From contig NZ_CP066265.1 of assembly GCF_023278085.1 (NCBI RefSeq), positions 3,366,001-3,430,000 of the forward strand: 64,000 nucleotides of DNA, read 5' to 3'. This document shows positions 56,328-64,000 of this stretch, piece by piece. Numbering within the stretch: position 1 is the stretch's first letter; every line of letters begins with the position of its first letter. The notes under the pieces were generated by a model. The model was not told the DNA's origin and ran no database searches. It saw nothing but the letters and a program-made list of their open reading frames with translations. The position numbers and the translations under genes are program-made. Source of the DNA: Pseudomonas syringae (lineage in GTDB: Bacteria > Pseudomonadota > Gammaproteobacteria > Pseudomonadales > Pseudomonadaceae).

Positions 56328-58496
56328 ATGTCGGGGCAACAATCGCAAAGCCGTTTCTCTTTCACCCCAGCCCTGCTGACAATGGGCATCTGGATCGCAA
56401 CTTCTCAGTCCGTACAGGCCGCTGACACACAGGGCACAGACGCGGCGCCAGCGACAACAATGGAGCTCGGGGCAACGGAAATCAGCAGTGATCAGCTGGG
56501 CTCCACCACCGAGGGCAGCAAGTCCTACACCACGGGTGCCATGCAGACGGCGACCAAATTGCCACTTAGCATGCGTGAAACGCCGCAGGCGGTGACGGTC
56601 GTCACCCGCCAGCGCATGGACGATCAGGCCATGACCAGCGTCAACGATGTGGTCAGGTACACACCCGGCCTGTTTCTTGACCAGTCCAGCGGTCCCGGTC
56701 GGCAAACCTATACGTCACGCGGCTTTGATATCGACAACATCATGTACGACGGCCTGCCCGCCTCTTACTCGGGTTATACCGCAGGCGTGCAGCCCAATCT
56801 GGCGATGTTCGATCATGTTGAAGTGATCAGAGGCGCTACCGGCCTGACCACAGGCTCCGGCAACCCTTCGGCAGCGATCAACATGGTGCGCAAACGCCCT
56901 ACCGCTGAGCCGCAGGTCAGTCTCACCGGCACTGTCGGAAGCTGGGACGACTACCGTGGCGTATTCGATGCCTCCGGCCCGCTGAACGACAGCCGCACAG
57001 TGCGGGGCCGGATGGTCGGTTCCTGGCAGGACGCGAACAGCTTCCGCGACAAGGAAAAGAGTGATCACGGCGTATTTTATGGCGTGCTCGAAGCCGACCT
57101 GACGGATGCCACGACTGCAACCTTCGGCCTGTCGCGCCAGGAAGATCAGACCAACCTGTTCTGGGGTGGTCTGCCACTTGGCACTGACGGCCACCACTTG
57201 AACCTGTCGCGCTCGACCTATCCCGGTTCCGATTGGGAAAACAAGAAAATCCAGATCGACACCGTGTTCGGTGAGCTGGAGCATCGCTTCGACAACGACT
57301 GGAAACTGCACGCTGCGGGCTCCACCTCGACCCTGGACGGTCTGTTTTCGGGCACCTATCTTTCTCGCTACAACGGCCCGCTGGAGACGACGGCTTATCA
57401 GTCAAAGCCGGATGAAAAGCAAACCGCGCTCGATGTCTACGCCAGTGGCCCGGTGGAAGCCTTTGGCCGCACCCATGAAGTGGTGGTCGGCACCAGTCGG
57501 CGCGTCTACGACAAGACCAGCAAGGAATACAGCCCGTATGACACCGGGCTGCCCATTGGCGCGCCGAAGCCGGACTTCGTCCGCGATGGCAAGACCCATA
57601 GCATCGCCACGCAGGATGCGGTCTACCTCACCACCCGCCTGAGGCTGGCTGACCCGCTGACGCTGATTCTTGGCAGCCGCCTGGACTGGTATGACTACGA
57701 TGATCGGGCGGGCGACGAAGATTTCAAGGTCACCCGCAACCTGACGCGCTATGCGGGCCTGATCTACACGCTGGATGAACAGCATTCCGTGTACGCCAGC
57801 TACACCGACATTTTCAACCCGCAGGACTATCAGGATCTGTCCGGCAAGGTGCTCGACCCGGTGGAGGGCAAGAACTATGAAGTCGGTATCAAGGGCGAGT
57901 ACTTCAACGGCGCGCTCAACGCCAGCCTGGCAGTATTCCAGATCGATCAGAAGAACCGCGCAACACAATCCGCTACCCAGCAAGGCTGCGCAGTGCTCAC
58001 TTGCTACGATGCCGCCGGCATGGTGCGCAGCCAGGGTATCGACCTGGAACTGCAAGGCGCGCTGACCGAAAACTGGCAGGTCGGCGCAGGCTATACCTAC
58101 ACCCGCACCCACTACCTCAAAGACTTCGATGTAACGAAAAAGAACCAGCAATTCGACACTGACACACCCGAGCATCTATTCAAGCTGTCGACGGTCTATC
58201 GCCTTCAGGGCGCACTGGAAAAAATGCGCGTCGGCGGCAACGTTTACTGGCAGAGCCGCATGTACAACGATATCGCCCTCACCGACAGCAGCTATCGTCT
58301 GGAACAGGGCAGTTACGCGGTCGCCGATCTGATGGCCGGGTATCAGGTCAGCAAACATCTGGACCTGCAATTGAACGCCAACAACATCTTCGATCGCGTG
58401 TACTACACCGCGATTGGCACCAGCAGTGTCTGGGGTTCGACTGATACCTACGGCAACCCGCGCAGCTATGCGTTGACGGCGAAATACAGTTTCTGA
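56328..58496 (+). CDS. TonB-dependent siderophore receptor
   Basis: A 722-residue outer membrane receptor. It has a signal peptide (FTPALLTMGIWIATSQSVQAA), a plug domain (KLPLSMRETPQAVTVVTRQRMDD, then GGPGRQTYTSRGFDI-like FLDQSSGPGRQTYTSRGF and GATGLTTGSGNPSAAINMVRKRP), and a 22-strand barrel ending in ALTAKYSF with C-terminal Phe. It resembles ferric siderophore (FpvA/FhuE-type) receptors without an N-terminal signalling domain. The frame is open to 56265; the ATG at 56328 fits the signal peptide better. The siderophore is unknown. Confidence 0.92.
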   Translation: MSGQQSQSRFSFTPALLTMGIWIATSQSVQAADTQGTDAAPATTMELGATEISSDQLGSTTEGSKSYTTGAMQTATKLPLSMRETPQAVTVVTRQRMDDQAMTSVNDVVRYTPGLFLDQSSGPGRQTYTSRGFDIDNIMYDGLPASYSGYTAGVQPNLAMFDHVEVIRGATGLTTGSGNPSAAINMVRKRPTAEPQVSLTGTVGSWDDYRGVFDASGPLNDSRTVRGRMVGSWQDANSFRDKEKSDHGVFYGVLEADLTDATTATFGLSRQEDQTNLFWGGLPLGTDGHHLNLSRSTYPGSDWENKKIQIDTVFGELEHRFDNDWKLHAAGSTSTLDGLFSGTYLSRYNGPLETTAYQSKPDEKQTALDVYASGPVEAFGRTHEVVVGTSRRVYDKTSKEYSPYDTGLPIGAPKPDFVRDGKTHSIATQDAVYLTTRLRLADPLTLILGSRLDWYDYDDRAGDEDFKVTRNLTRYAGLIYTLDEQHSVYASYTDIFNPQDYQDLSGKVLDPVEGKNYEVGIKGEYFNGALNASLAVFQIDQKNRATQSATQQGCAVLTCYDAAGMVRSQGIDLELQGALTENWQVGAGYTYTRTHYLKDFDVTKKNQQFDTDTPEHLFKLSTVYRLQGALEKMRVGGNVYWQSRMYNDIALTDSSYRLEQGSYAVADLMAGYQVSKHLDLQLNANNIFDRVYYTAIGTSSVWGSTDTYGNPRSYALTAKYSF

Positions 58497-58505
58497 CCGT
58501 GAATC

Positions 58506-58537
58506 ACGCCGCTACCGGGCAGGCTCGGTGGCGGCGT
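58506..58537. terminator. Hairpin between convergent receptor and ArsR genes
   Basis: 12-bp stem (ACGCCGCTACCG / CGGTGGCGGCGT, one T-G wobble) with an 8-nt loop, no T-run. Located 10 nt after the receptor stop. Confidence 0.5.
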
Positions 58538-58551
58538 AGCCATTGACCGGC

Positions 58552-59235
58552 CTACACCCCAAACGCCTTCGCCATCCCGCCTGCCCCTTTGGGCGTCAGA
58601 TACAGTGCTCTGGAATCCAGATGCCGACTCACCCAGCCGCGCTTGAGCATCAGTTCCAGCAGCGCCGCACCCAGTGCGCCGCCGATGTGCGGAGAGCGCT
58701 CGCTCCAGTCCAGACAGGCATAGGCCAGACGCCTGCGTTGCTGACGCACTGCGTCCACGTCGATGCCCAGCGCGGCCAGTGCTTCGGCACCCTGTTCACT
58801 GAGCACGTAATCCTTGCCCTGCTCACTCAGCCAGCCGGCCTTGAGCATGGAGTCGTGCAACCTGACGGCAATTTCACCGGCGCAGTGGTCGTAACAGGTT
58901 CGGGCCTGCCTCAAGGCCGAAGGCGTGTTGGGCTTGAACGGCACCGCGCTGTGCTGCGTCAGCGCCAGCAAGGCCTCCAGCGCTTGCGCTACCTGCGCGT
59001 TGGCCAGTCGATAGTAACGATGCCGCCCCTGCACGAGCATTTCCACCAGCCCCTGTTCGCGTAAACGGGCGAAGTGGCCGCTGGCGGTCGACGCACCAAT
59101 ATCGGCAAGCGCCGCCAGCTCGGTCGCGGTTCGTGCGTGCCCGTCCAGCAGCGCGCAGAGCATTCGGGATCGTGCAGGATCGGCAATGGCGCCTGCCACT
59201 GCCGCCAGCGATAGGTCTGCTGCTTCAACATCCAT
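58552..59235 (-). CDS. ArsR-family transcriptional regulator
   Basis: A 227-residue regulator. The N-terminal winged HTH (IADPARSRMLCALLDGHARTATELAALADIGASTASGHFARL, then GRHRYYRLA) is of the ArsR type. A ~120-residue C-terminal extension contains several Cys/His (TCYDHCAGEIA) and ends in RALYLTPKGAGG. It is divergent from an MFS exporter gene across ~75 nt and so probably represses it. Start ATG 59235, not the longer frame from 59310. Confidence 0.88.
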   Translation of the reverse strand: MDVEAADLSLAAVAGAIADPARSRMLCALLDGHARTATELAALADIGASTASGHFARLREQGLVEMLVQGRHRYYRLANAQVAQALEALLALTQHSAVPFKPNTPSALRQARTCYDHCAGEIAVRLHDSMLKAGWLSEQGKDYVLSEQGAEALAALGIDVDAVRQQRRRLAYACLDWSERSPHIGGALGAALLELMLKRGWVSRHLDSRALYLTPKGAGGMAKAFGV

Positions 59236-59308
59236 AGTTCGCTCATCCCTGAAGTGTTCCGGTAGGCAGTGATCATACTGCTGCCAAACCATTTGAAGGG
59301 ATTCACCC

Positions 59309-60589
59309 ATGCATCAATCGCGTTTTTTTGGCAGAAAGGTAGTAGCAGCCACGTTTCTGATGGCTGTGTTTGGCTGGGGCATCGGTTTTTACGGCCCACC
59401 GATATTCATGTATGCAGTTATGCAGCGAACCGGCTGGTCGCCTGCGTTGTGCTCGGCTGCGGTGACGGTGCATTTTCTGGCGGGGACGTTGATCGTCGTC
59501 AACCTGCCTACGCTCTATAAACGCATCGGGTTGCCCTGGACCACCGTTTCAGGGGCAGTCATTCTCGCCGTCGGCATCTTCGGATGGTCGATTGCCTTGC
59601 AGCCCTGGCAGTTGTTCATCGCTGCGATGCTGAGCGGTTTCGGCTGGGTGACGATGGGCGCGGCAGCGGTCAACGCAGCCATCTCGCCCTGGTTTGTCAG
59701 TACGCGTGCGGGCGCATTGGCGATGGCTTACAACGGCGCGAGTATCGGCGGCGTGGTTTTTTCGTCGGGCTGGGTGTACCTGATCGGCCGGTTCGGGTTC
59801 AGCCTCGCTGCAATAGGGGTAGGTGTGCTTTCAACCGCCGTGATTGCCCTACTCGCGTTCAGTGTATTCCGGTTCAGGCCTGAACATCTGGGTCAGCACC
59901 CCGACGGTATTCTCCAGTCAGCCACTGACCTGCCTCCCCTCCCGGATACTGCGCCCATGCCGCTGCGCAGTAACCGGCAATTCATCACGCTGGCCGCTGC
60001 GATGGCGCTTGGTTTGTTTGCGCAGATAGGCCTGATCAGCCAGATGTTTCTGTTGCTGGTCGGCCATGTCACTGAACAGCGCGCAGGGTTGGCAATGGGC
60101 GTCGCGACGGTCAGCGCCATTGCTGGCAGGTCCCTGTCCGCCAGGCTGATACCGCGAAGCACCCATCGGCGCAACGTTGCCTGCCTGAGTTATGGCTGTC
60201 AGTTGCTGGGCTGTCTGGCCTTGCTGCTTATGAGCGTAAATCCTGCCTGGTTATGGGCCGGGATGATTCTTTTTGGGCTGGGCATCGGTAATGCGACGTC
60301 GTTGCCGCCGCTGATCGCGCAAGCCGAATTCCCCCGTCAGCAGGTAGCACGCGTGGTGACGTTGATTGTTGCCATTGCACAAGGCTGTTATGCGTTTGCA
60401 CCGGCGTTTTTTGGCGCTGTGCGGACTTTGTTCAGCGGGCCGCAGAGTGAGGTGCTGACGTTGACGCTGGCTGCCAGTATTCAAGGGCTGGCGATGCTTG
60501 CGCTCATCAGCGGCTTGCACATGCATCGAAAATCCGCCTATAAAACCAAAAAACAGAGTGATCACTCTGCTTCTACAAAAGAACAATAA
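59309..60589 (+). CDS. MFS transporter
   Basis: A 426-residue inner membrane transporter with twelve predicted helices (LMAVFGWGIGFYGPPIFMYAV first; GFGWVTMGAAAVNAAISPWF mid-N half; GLGIGNATSLPPLIAQ in the C half). It resembles the OFA/monocarboxylate-like branch of the MFS, but the substrate is unknown. Divergent from the ArsR gene, which likely controls it. Its 3' flank enters a very AT-rich stretch. Confidence 0.87.
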   Translation: MHQSRFFGRKVVAATFLMAVFGWGIGFYGPPIFMYAVMQRTGWSPALCSAAVTVHFLAGTLIVVNLPTLYKRIGLPWTTVSGAVILAVGIFGWSIALQPWQLFIAAMLSGFGWVTMGAAAVNAAISPWFVSTRAGALAMAYNGASIGGVVFSSGWVYLIGRFGFSLAAIGVGVLSTAVIALLAFSVFRFRPEHLGQHPDGILQSATDLPPLPDTAPMPLRSNRQFITLAAAMALGLFAQIGLISQMFLLLVGHVTEQRAGLAMGVATVSAIAGRSLSARLIPRSTHRRNVACLSYGCQLLGCLALLLMSVNPAWLWAGMILFGLGIGNATSLPPLIAQAEFPRQQVARVVTLIVAIAQGCYAFAPAFFGAVRTLFSGPQSEVLTLTLAASIQGLAMLALISGLHMHRKSAYKTKKQSDHSASTKEQ

Positions 60590-60836
60590 TTCTTTTAAAT
60601 AAAACAAAATAAGCTATTTATTACCAATAAATACAAAATATTAATTAATAATATCCACATACTTAAACAAAACAAGATCACAAAAACAGAGTTTAGAAAT
60701 ATATAAAATCGCATTAATGTATTTTATCTTCCTGTACTTTTCACTCATCACACGTTCTTGAAAGTGCCCGTCAGCGCCCATGGGCTGCTGGCGGACATAC
60801 CCACTTGCCTCACACTTCTGTTCGGAGACTTTCCCG
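60590..60836. other. AT-rich intergenic region before the small secreted protein
   Basis: Positions ~60590-60730 are strongly AT-rich (runs such as AAATAAAACAAAATAAG and ATATTAATTAATAATAT), unlike the GC-rich window. No gene is present. It may hold the promoter for the downstream genes and a binding zone for H-NS-like MvaT proteins (inference). Confidence 0.6.
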
Positions 60837-61085
60837 ATGGCCAGACGCTTGCTGCCCGTTATTGCCACTTTGCTGACCTGCCTCAGCGCCTTTTCCGTGT
60901 CAGCCGCTGACAAGGAAAACCCTTTGCCCGAGACGTCGAGCGAGCGCCGCGTGCAGGTCGACACCCAGCGCGACCGCATCACAGGCGCTGACAGTGCCGC
61001 TCAAAAAACACCCGGCGGCGCGCAGGCGATTGTCGATGCCCCGATCGAAACCGCAGACGCCCCCGCAGGCAACGAAAAGCGTTGA
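60837..61085 (+). CDS. Small secreted hypothetical protein
   Basis: An 82-residue protein with a clear signal peptide (RRLLPVIATLLTCLSAFSVSAA, cleavage near residue 24) and a short, charged, low-complexity mature part (QVDTQRDRITGADSA, DAPIETADAPAGNEKR). GGAG precedes the ATG. The GH3 glucosidase gene starts 53 nt downstream, so cotranscription is likely. No family recognised. Confidence 0.65.
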   Translation: MARRLLPVIATLLTCLSAFSVSAADKENPLPETSSERRVQVDTQRDRITGADSAAQKTPGGAQAIVDAPIETADAPAGNEKR

Positions 61086-61138
61086 GCCGGTCGTTGATGC
61101 ACAACACCTCCCCAAGGTATTACGTAAGGAATAGCTCC

Positions 61139-63835
61139 GTGTCCATGATCAAACAAGGCTTAGGCTTGAGCGTACTCGCGCTCAGTGTGGCCCAGGCGAG
61201 CACCGTGCTCGCCGTGACCCCGATGACCGGCAATGAAGTCGAGGCGCGCGTCGGCGCCATGCTGGACAACATGACGCAGTCGGAGAAGATCAATTTCTCG
61301 CGCGTCGACGACGGACGAATGATCCCCAAGCTGGATAAATTCAACCTGCAAGGCACGGTCGCCTACGATTCGGCGATGGGTGTGCTGGTCGGCGGCAAGA
61401 CGTTCGGCGCGCAATACCCTTCGCCATCCGCGCTGGCGGCAACCTGGAGCATCAACCGGGCCAAGGAGTTCGGTCTGGCCATTGGCTACGAAACCCGCAT
61501 CGCGGGCGGTCAGCAGATGCTTTCGCCCGCCATCAACCTGTACCGGACGCCTTTCAACGGCCGGGCAGCCGAGTACATGAGCGGCGAGGACCCGTTCCTT
61601 GGCGCGGTGTTGGCGCCTGCGGTGACCAACGGTATTCAGGTTCAAGGCGTCCAGGCGGCTGCCAAGCATTACCTGATGAACGAGCAGGAAGCGAACCGTC
61701 ACTATCTGGATGTGAAGATCGACGAGCGCGCGATGCAGGAACTGTATCTGCCTGGCTTCGAGTCGCTGGTCAAGAACTCAAATATCGCGTCGATCATGTG
61801 CGGCTACAACAAGATCAACGGCGAATACGCCTGTGAAAACCATCACCTCATCACCGATATCCTGAAAGGCCAATGGGGCTTTCAAGGTAACGTCATGAGC
61901 GATTTCAATTCGGTTCAGGACGCCTTCAAGGGCGCGTGGGCAGGCACCGACATCGACATGCCGAGCGGGCTTCAGTTTACCGAAGCCAAACTGCTGCCCT
62001 ATGTCTGGAACGGTCAGTTGCACCAGAACGTGATCGACGACAAGGTGCGCAGAAACCTGCGGGCGCTGGTCAGTTACGGGTTTGATAAAGGCATCAACAA
62101 GGCGCAGCCTCTCGAACATCGCGAGTACGGCCAACTGGCCGCTCTGAACGTTGCCCGGGAAGCCATCGTGCTGCTGCGCAATGAACCCGTAGACGGACAG
62201 AAGCCGCTGCTGCCACTGCCCAGAAGCGCAAAGATCGCGGTGATCGGTGATATGGCCGTGCAGCCGCCAACCGCGCCGTTCGGCACCGCTTACTCGGCGC
62301 CGGCCAGCTATGTCACTGAAGTGAGCGGGCTCAAGCAACTGGCGTCAAATGCATCGAACGTCGACTACCTGCCACAGATGAGCCTGAATCCGAAATCGTC
62401 GGTCTGGTATCAGCCAGGTACCGACAAACAGGCCATCAGCAATACCGGCGTAAAAGCCGAGTATTACGCCAATAGCTCGTTGTCGGGCGATCCGGTGGCT
62501 ACGCGCATCGAGCCAGGCGTCAACCTGGACTGGATCACCAGCACCAATACCACCGATAACGGCGCCAGCACGGTCAGCGGCTATACCCCTACACCAGGTT
62601 CGTTCTCTGCCCGCTTCACCGGCAAGATCAAACCGACGATCTCGGGTGCCCATGTGTTCAAGGTGCGTGCCGATGGTCCTTACAAACTGTGGATCAACGA
62701 CGAGCTGGTGCTTGAAGATGAAGGCGCACAAGTCTCGTTCGACCTGATTCCAGTCGTGCCGCGCACCGTCAAGACACCGAACCTCAAGGCGGGTACCGAG
62801 TACAACGTACGCTTGGAGTACCGCCGGATGAAGGGCAACTTCACTCCGGTACTGGGTGGCATGAACGGTGTACAGATGAGCTGGGCTTCGCTGCGTCCGC
62901 CGAAGAATCTGGCTGATTACGACGCTGTGGTGGTAGCAGCAGGCAGCAACTTCGAATACGAAGGTGAATCGCTTGATCACCCGTTCGAACTGCCGCAATT
63001 CCAGTCCGAACTGATCAGCTTCATTCAGAAAGCCAACCCGAAAACCATCGTGGTCATGCACGGCGGCGGCGGTATGGACATGCAGCCCTGGGCAGACAAG
63101 GTGGCCGCATCGCTGCACGCCTGGTTCCCGGGTCAGCAAGGCGGCCAGGCCCTGGCCGAGATCCTGTACGGCAAGGTCAACCCATCGGGCAAACTGCCTA
63201 TCACGCTGGACAAGAAGGCGCAGGACAACCCGAGTTACGCATCGTATTCAAACCCGGTGCCGTACTATTTCAGCAGCGCCAATCCACCCGTTGAAATGAC
63301 CTACAGCGAAGGCCTGTACCTGGGCTACCGCGGCTACGACAAGAAGCACACCAAGCCGCTGTACCCGTTCGGTTTCGGCCTGTCCTACACCACGTACGCG
63401 TACAGCGATCTGAAGCTGTCGAGCAACGTACTGGCTCCGGGCGCAACTATTCAGGCCAGCTTTACGGTCACCAACACGGGCGACAAGGCCGGTTTTGAAG
63501 TAGCGCAACTGTACGTGCAGCCTTCCAAACCGCAGGTTGATCGCCCCGAGAAAGAGTTGAAGGGCTTTTCCAAGGTTTACCTGAAGCCTGGCGAAAGCAA
63601 GACCGTCACGATAGCGCTGGATGCGCGTTCGTTCGCTTACTACTCCGCCGATTCAGTGAGCTGGAATGTTGACCCTGGCAAGTTCAAAGTGCTGGTGGGC
63701 AAGGACTCGGAAAGTCTGACCCTCGACCGCACAGTGGTAGCACTTTACCCGGAACAGCTGACCACTCGCGATTCCAACCCCCTGCCGATACCGCTGCGCA
63801 ACGCAGTACAAGTCAAGCCAGAACAGGCTTACTAA
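61139..63835 (+). CDS. Glycoside hydrolase family 3 beta-glucosidase with PA14 domain
   Basis: An 898-residue exported glycosidase. After a signal peptide (GLGLSVLALSVAQASTVLAV), the GH3 TIM barrel carries the nucleophile Asp in VMSDFNSV (near residue 258) and KHYLMNEQEANRHY. The second GH3 domain is interrupted by a PA14 insertion (VKAEYYANSSLSG to GPYKLWINDELVLED). A C-terminal fibronectin-III-like domain follows (YPFGFGLSYTTYAYSDL, GFEVAQLYVQPSKP). Likely hydrolyses plant-derived beta-glucosides. The GTG at 61139 is preferred because AAGGA lies 8 nt upstream; ATG 61145 is possible. Confidence 0.93.
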   Translation: MSMIKQGLGLSVLALSVAQASTVLAVTPMTGNEVEARVGAMLDNMTQSEKINFSRVDDGRMIPKLDKFNLQGTVAYDSAMGVLVGGKTFGAQYPSPSALAATWSINRAKEFGLAIGYETRIAGGQQMLSPAINLYRTPFNGRAAEYMSGEDPFLGAVLAPAVTNGIQVQGVQAAAKHYLMNEQEANRHYLDVKIDERAMQELYLPGFESLVKNSNIASIMCGYNKINGEYACENHHLITDILKGQWGFQGNVMSDFNSVQDAFKGAWAGTDIDMPSGLQFTEAKLLPYVWNGQLHQNVIDDKVRRNLRALVSYGFDKGINKAQPLEHREYGQLAALNVAREAIVLLRNEPVDGQKPLLPLPRSAKIAVIGDMAVQPPTAPFGTAYSAPASYVTEVSGLKQLASNASNVDYLPQMSLNPKSSVWYQPGTDKQAISNTGVKAEYYANSSLSGDPVATRIEPGVNLDWITSTNTTDNGASTVSGYTPTPGSFSARFTGKIKPTISGAHVFKVRADGPYKLWINDELVLEDEGAQVSFDLIPVVPRTVKTPNLKAGTEYNVRLEYRRMKGNFTPVLGGMNGVQMSWASLRPPKNLADYDAVVVAAGSNFEYEGESLDHPFELPQFQSELISFIQKANPKTIVVMHGGGGMDMQPWADKVAASLHAWFPGQQGGQALAEILYGKVNPSGKLPITLDKKAQDNPSYASYSNPVPYYFSSANPPVEMTYSEGLYLGYRGYDKKHTKPLYPFGFGLSYTTYAYSDLKLSSNVLAPGATIQASFTVTNTGDKAGFEVAQLYVQPSKPQVDRPEKELKGFSKVYLKPGESKTVTIALDARSFAYYSADSVSWNVDPGKFKVLVGKDSESLTLDRTVVALYPEQLTTRDSNPLPIPLRNAVQVKPEQAY

Positions 63836-63860
63836 GCAGCAATAGTCGGTAAGCAAGCGT

Positions 63861-63886
63861 AATCGGTGGTCGAAAGGCCACCGATT
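63861..63886. terminator. Hairpin terminator between convergent genes
   Basis: Perfect 9-bp stem AATCGGTGG / CCACCGATT with an 8-nt loop, 25 nt after the GH3 stop codon and 10 nt before the stop of the minus-strand gene. Confidence 0.6.
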
Positions 63887-63895
63887 GCATGTCTG

Positions 63896-64000
63896 CTAAT
63901 CGATGGTTGCCTGGCGCTTTGTCAGATCCTGCGTCATCCGCTCCAGAAACCTCGCAAATGCCCCTTCTATCTGGACGTCACTCGGCGACCGGAGCCATTG
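63896..64000 (-). CDS. C-terminal end of an unidentified protein (5' part outside window)
   Basis: The minus strand reads 34 codons open to the window edge and then a TAG at 63896-63898. The peptide has WLRSPSDVQIEGAFARFLER and ends in RQATID. The amphipathic final helix resembles the tail of a LysR-type regulator, but this is too short to assign. Confidence 0.5.
   Translation of the reverse strand, partial: QWLRSPSDVQIEGAFARFLERMTQDLTKRQATID

Overview
The window is a chromosomal segment of a Pseudomonas, most likely of the P. syringae group. This is inferred from recognisable housekeeping proteins (DnaX, YbaB, LigA, ZipA, SMC), the 4.5S RNA, a Pseudomonas-style purine catabolism cluster, an ACC deaminase and Pseudomonas REP-type palindromes. 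No search was run, so species assignment rests on recognition of protein families and gene order.

Layout. 1-3.2 kb: the 3' end of an FAD-dependent oxidoreductase, a GNAT acetyltransferase and an aldehyde dehydrogenase. 3.2-5.8 kb: dnaX-ybaB on the minus strand, closed by a good intrinsic terminator. 5.9-9.6 kb: a periplasmic solute-binding protein, a Tat-exported phosphoesterase and an MscS channel. 9.7-13.2 kb: a small accessory island between mscS and the 4.5S RNA gene. It holds a TIR/NDT-like protein with a C-terminal membrane anchor, a frameshifted serine-recombinase remnant, and an XRE repressor-ImmA/IrrE protease pair facing a DUF3892-YjzC-like pair across a promoter with a 14-bp palindrome. 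13.2-17.5 kb: ffs, an acetyltransferase, a zinc metallopeptidase, and a 311-bp tandem repeat present three times. Each repeat carries the last 74 nt of ligA, and the third copy is split by an IS3-family element with a CAG target duplication. 17.5-25.3 kb: ligA, zipA, smc and a GntR regulator, all on the minus strand.

25.6-39.1 kb is a complete guanine/xanthine-to-glyoxylate pathway: xdhABC and guaD, a GntR regulator, uraH, puuE, uraD, alc, allA, puuD, and a Tsx-like porin at the end. Guanine is deaminated to xanthine (GuaD) and oxidised to urate (XdhAB, matured by XdhC). Membrane PuuD converts urate to 5-hydroxyisourate, UraH and UraD yield allantoin, and PuuE, Alc and AllA release urea and glyoxylate. 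Matching TTGTAYACAA-type sites before the GntR gene and in the uraH/puuE divergent region suggest one local regulon.

39.2-64 kb is a mosaic of metabolic, signalling and transport genes: a DUF808 protein; an Lrp regulator divergent from ACC deaminase; LysR divergent from a DMT exporter; two chemoreceptors; a DUF2269/saccharopine-dehydrogenase-like pair; a HAD enzyme; two MFS transporters; a sorbosone-dehydrogenase-like lipoprotein with a DUF2231 protein; an FeS-type photolyase with a DUF2256 partner behind a light-regulator-like operator; a TonB receptor; an ArsR regulator; and a GH3 beta-glucosidase with a PA14 domain. A composite palindromic repeat of about 135 bp recurs between genes, nearly always next to gene 3' ends.
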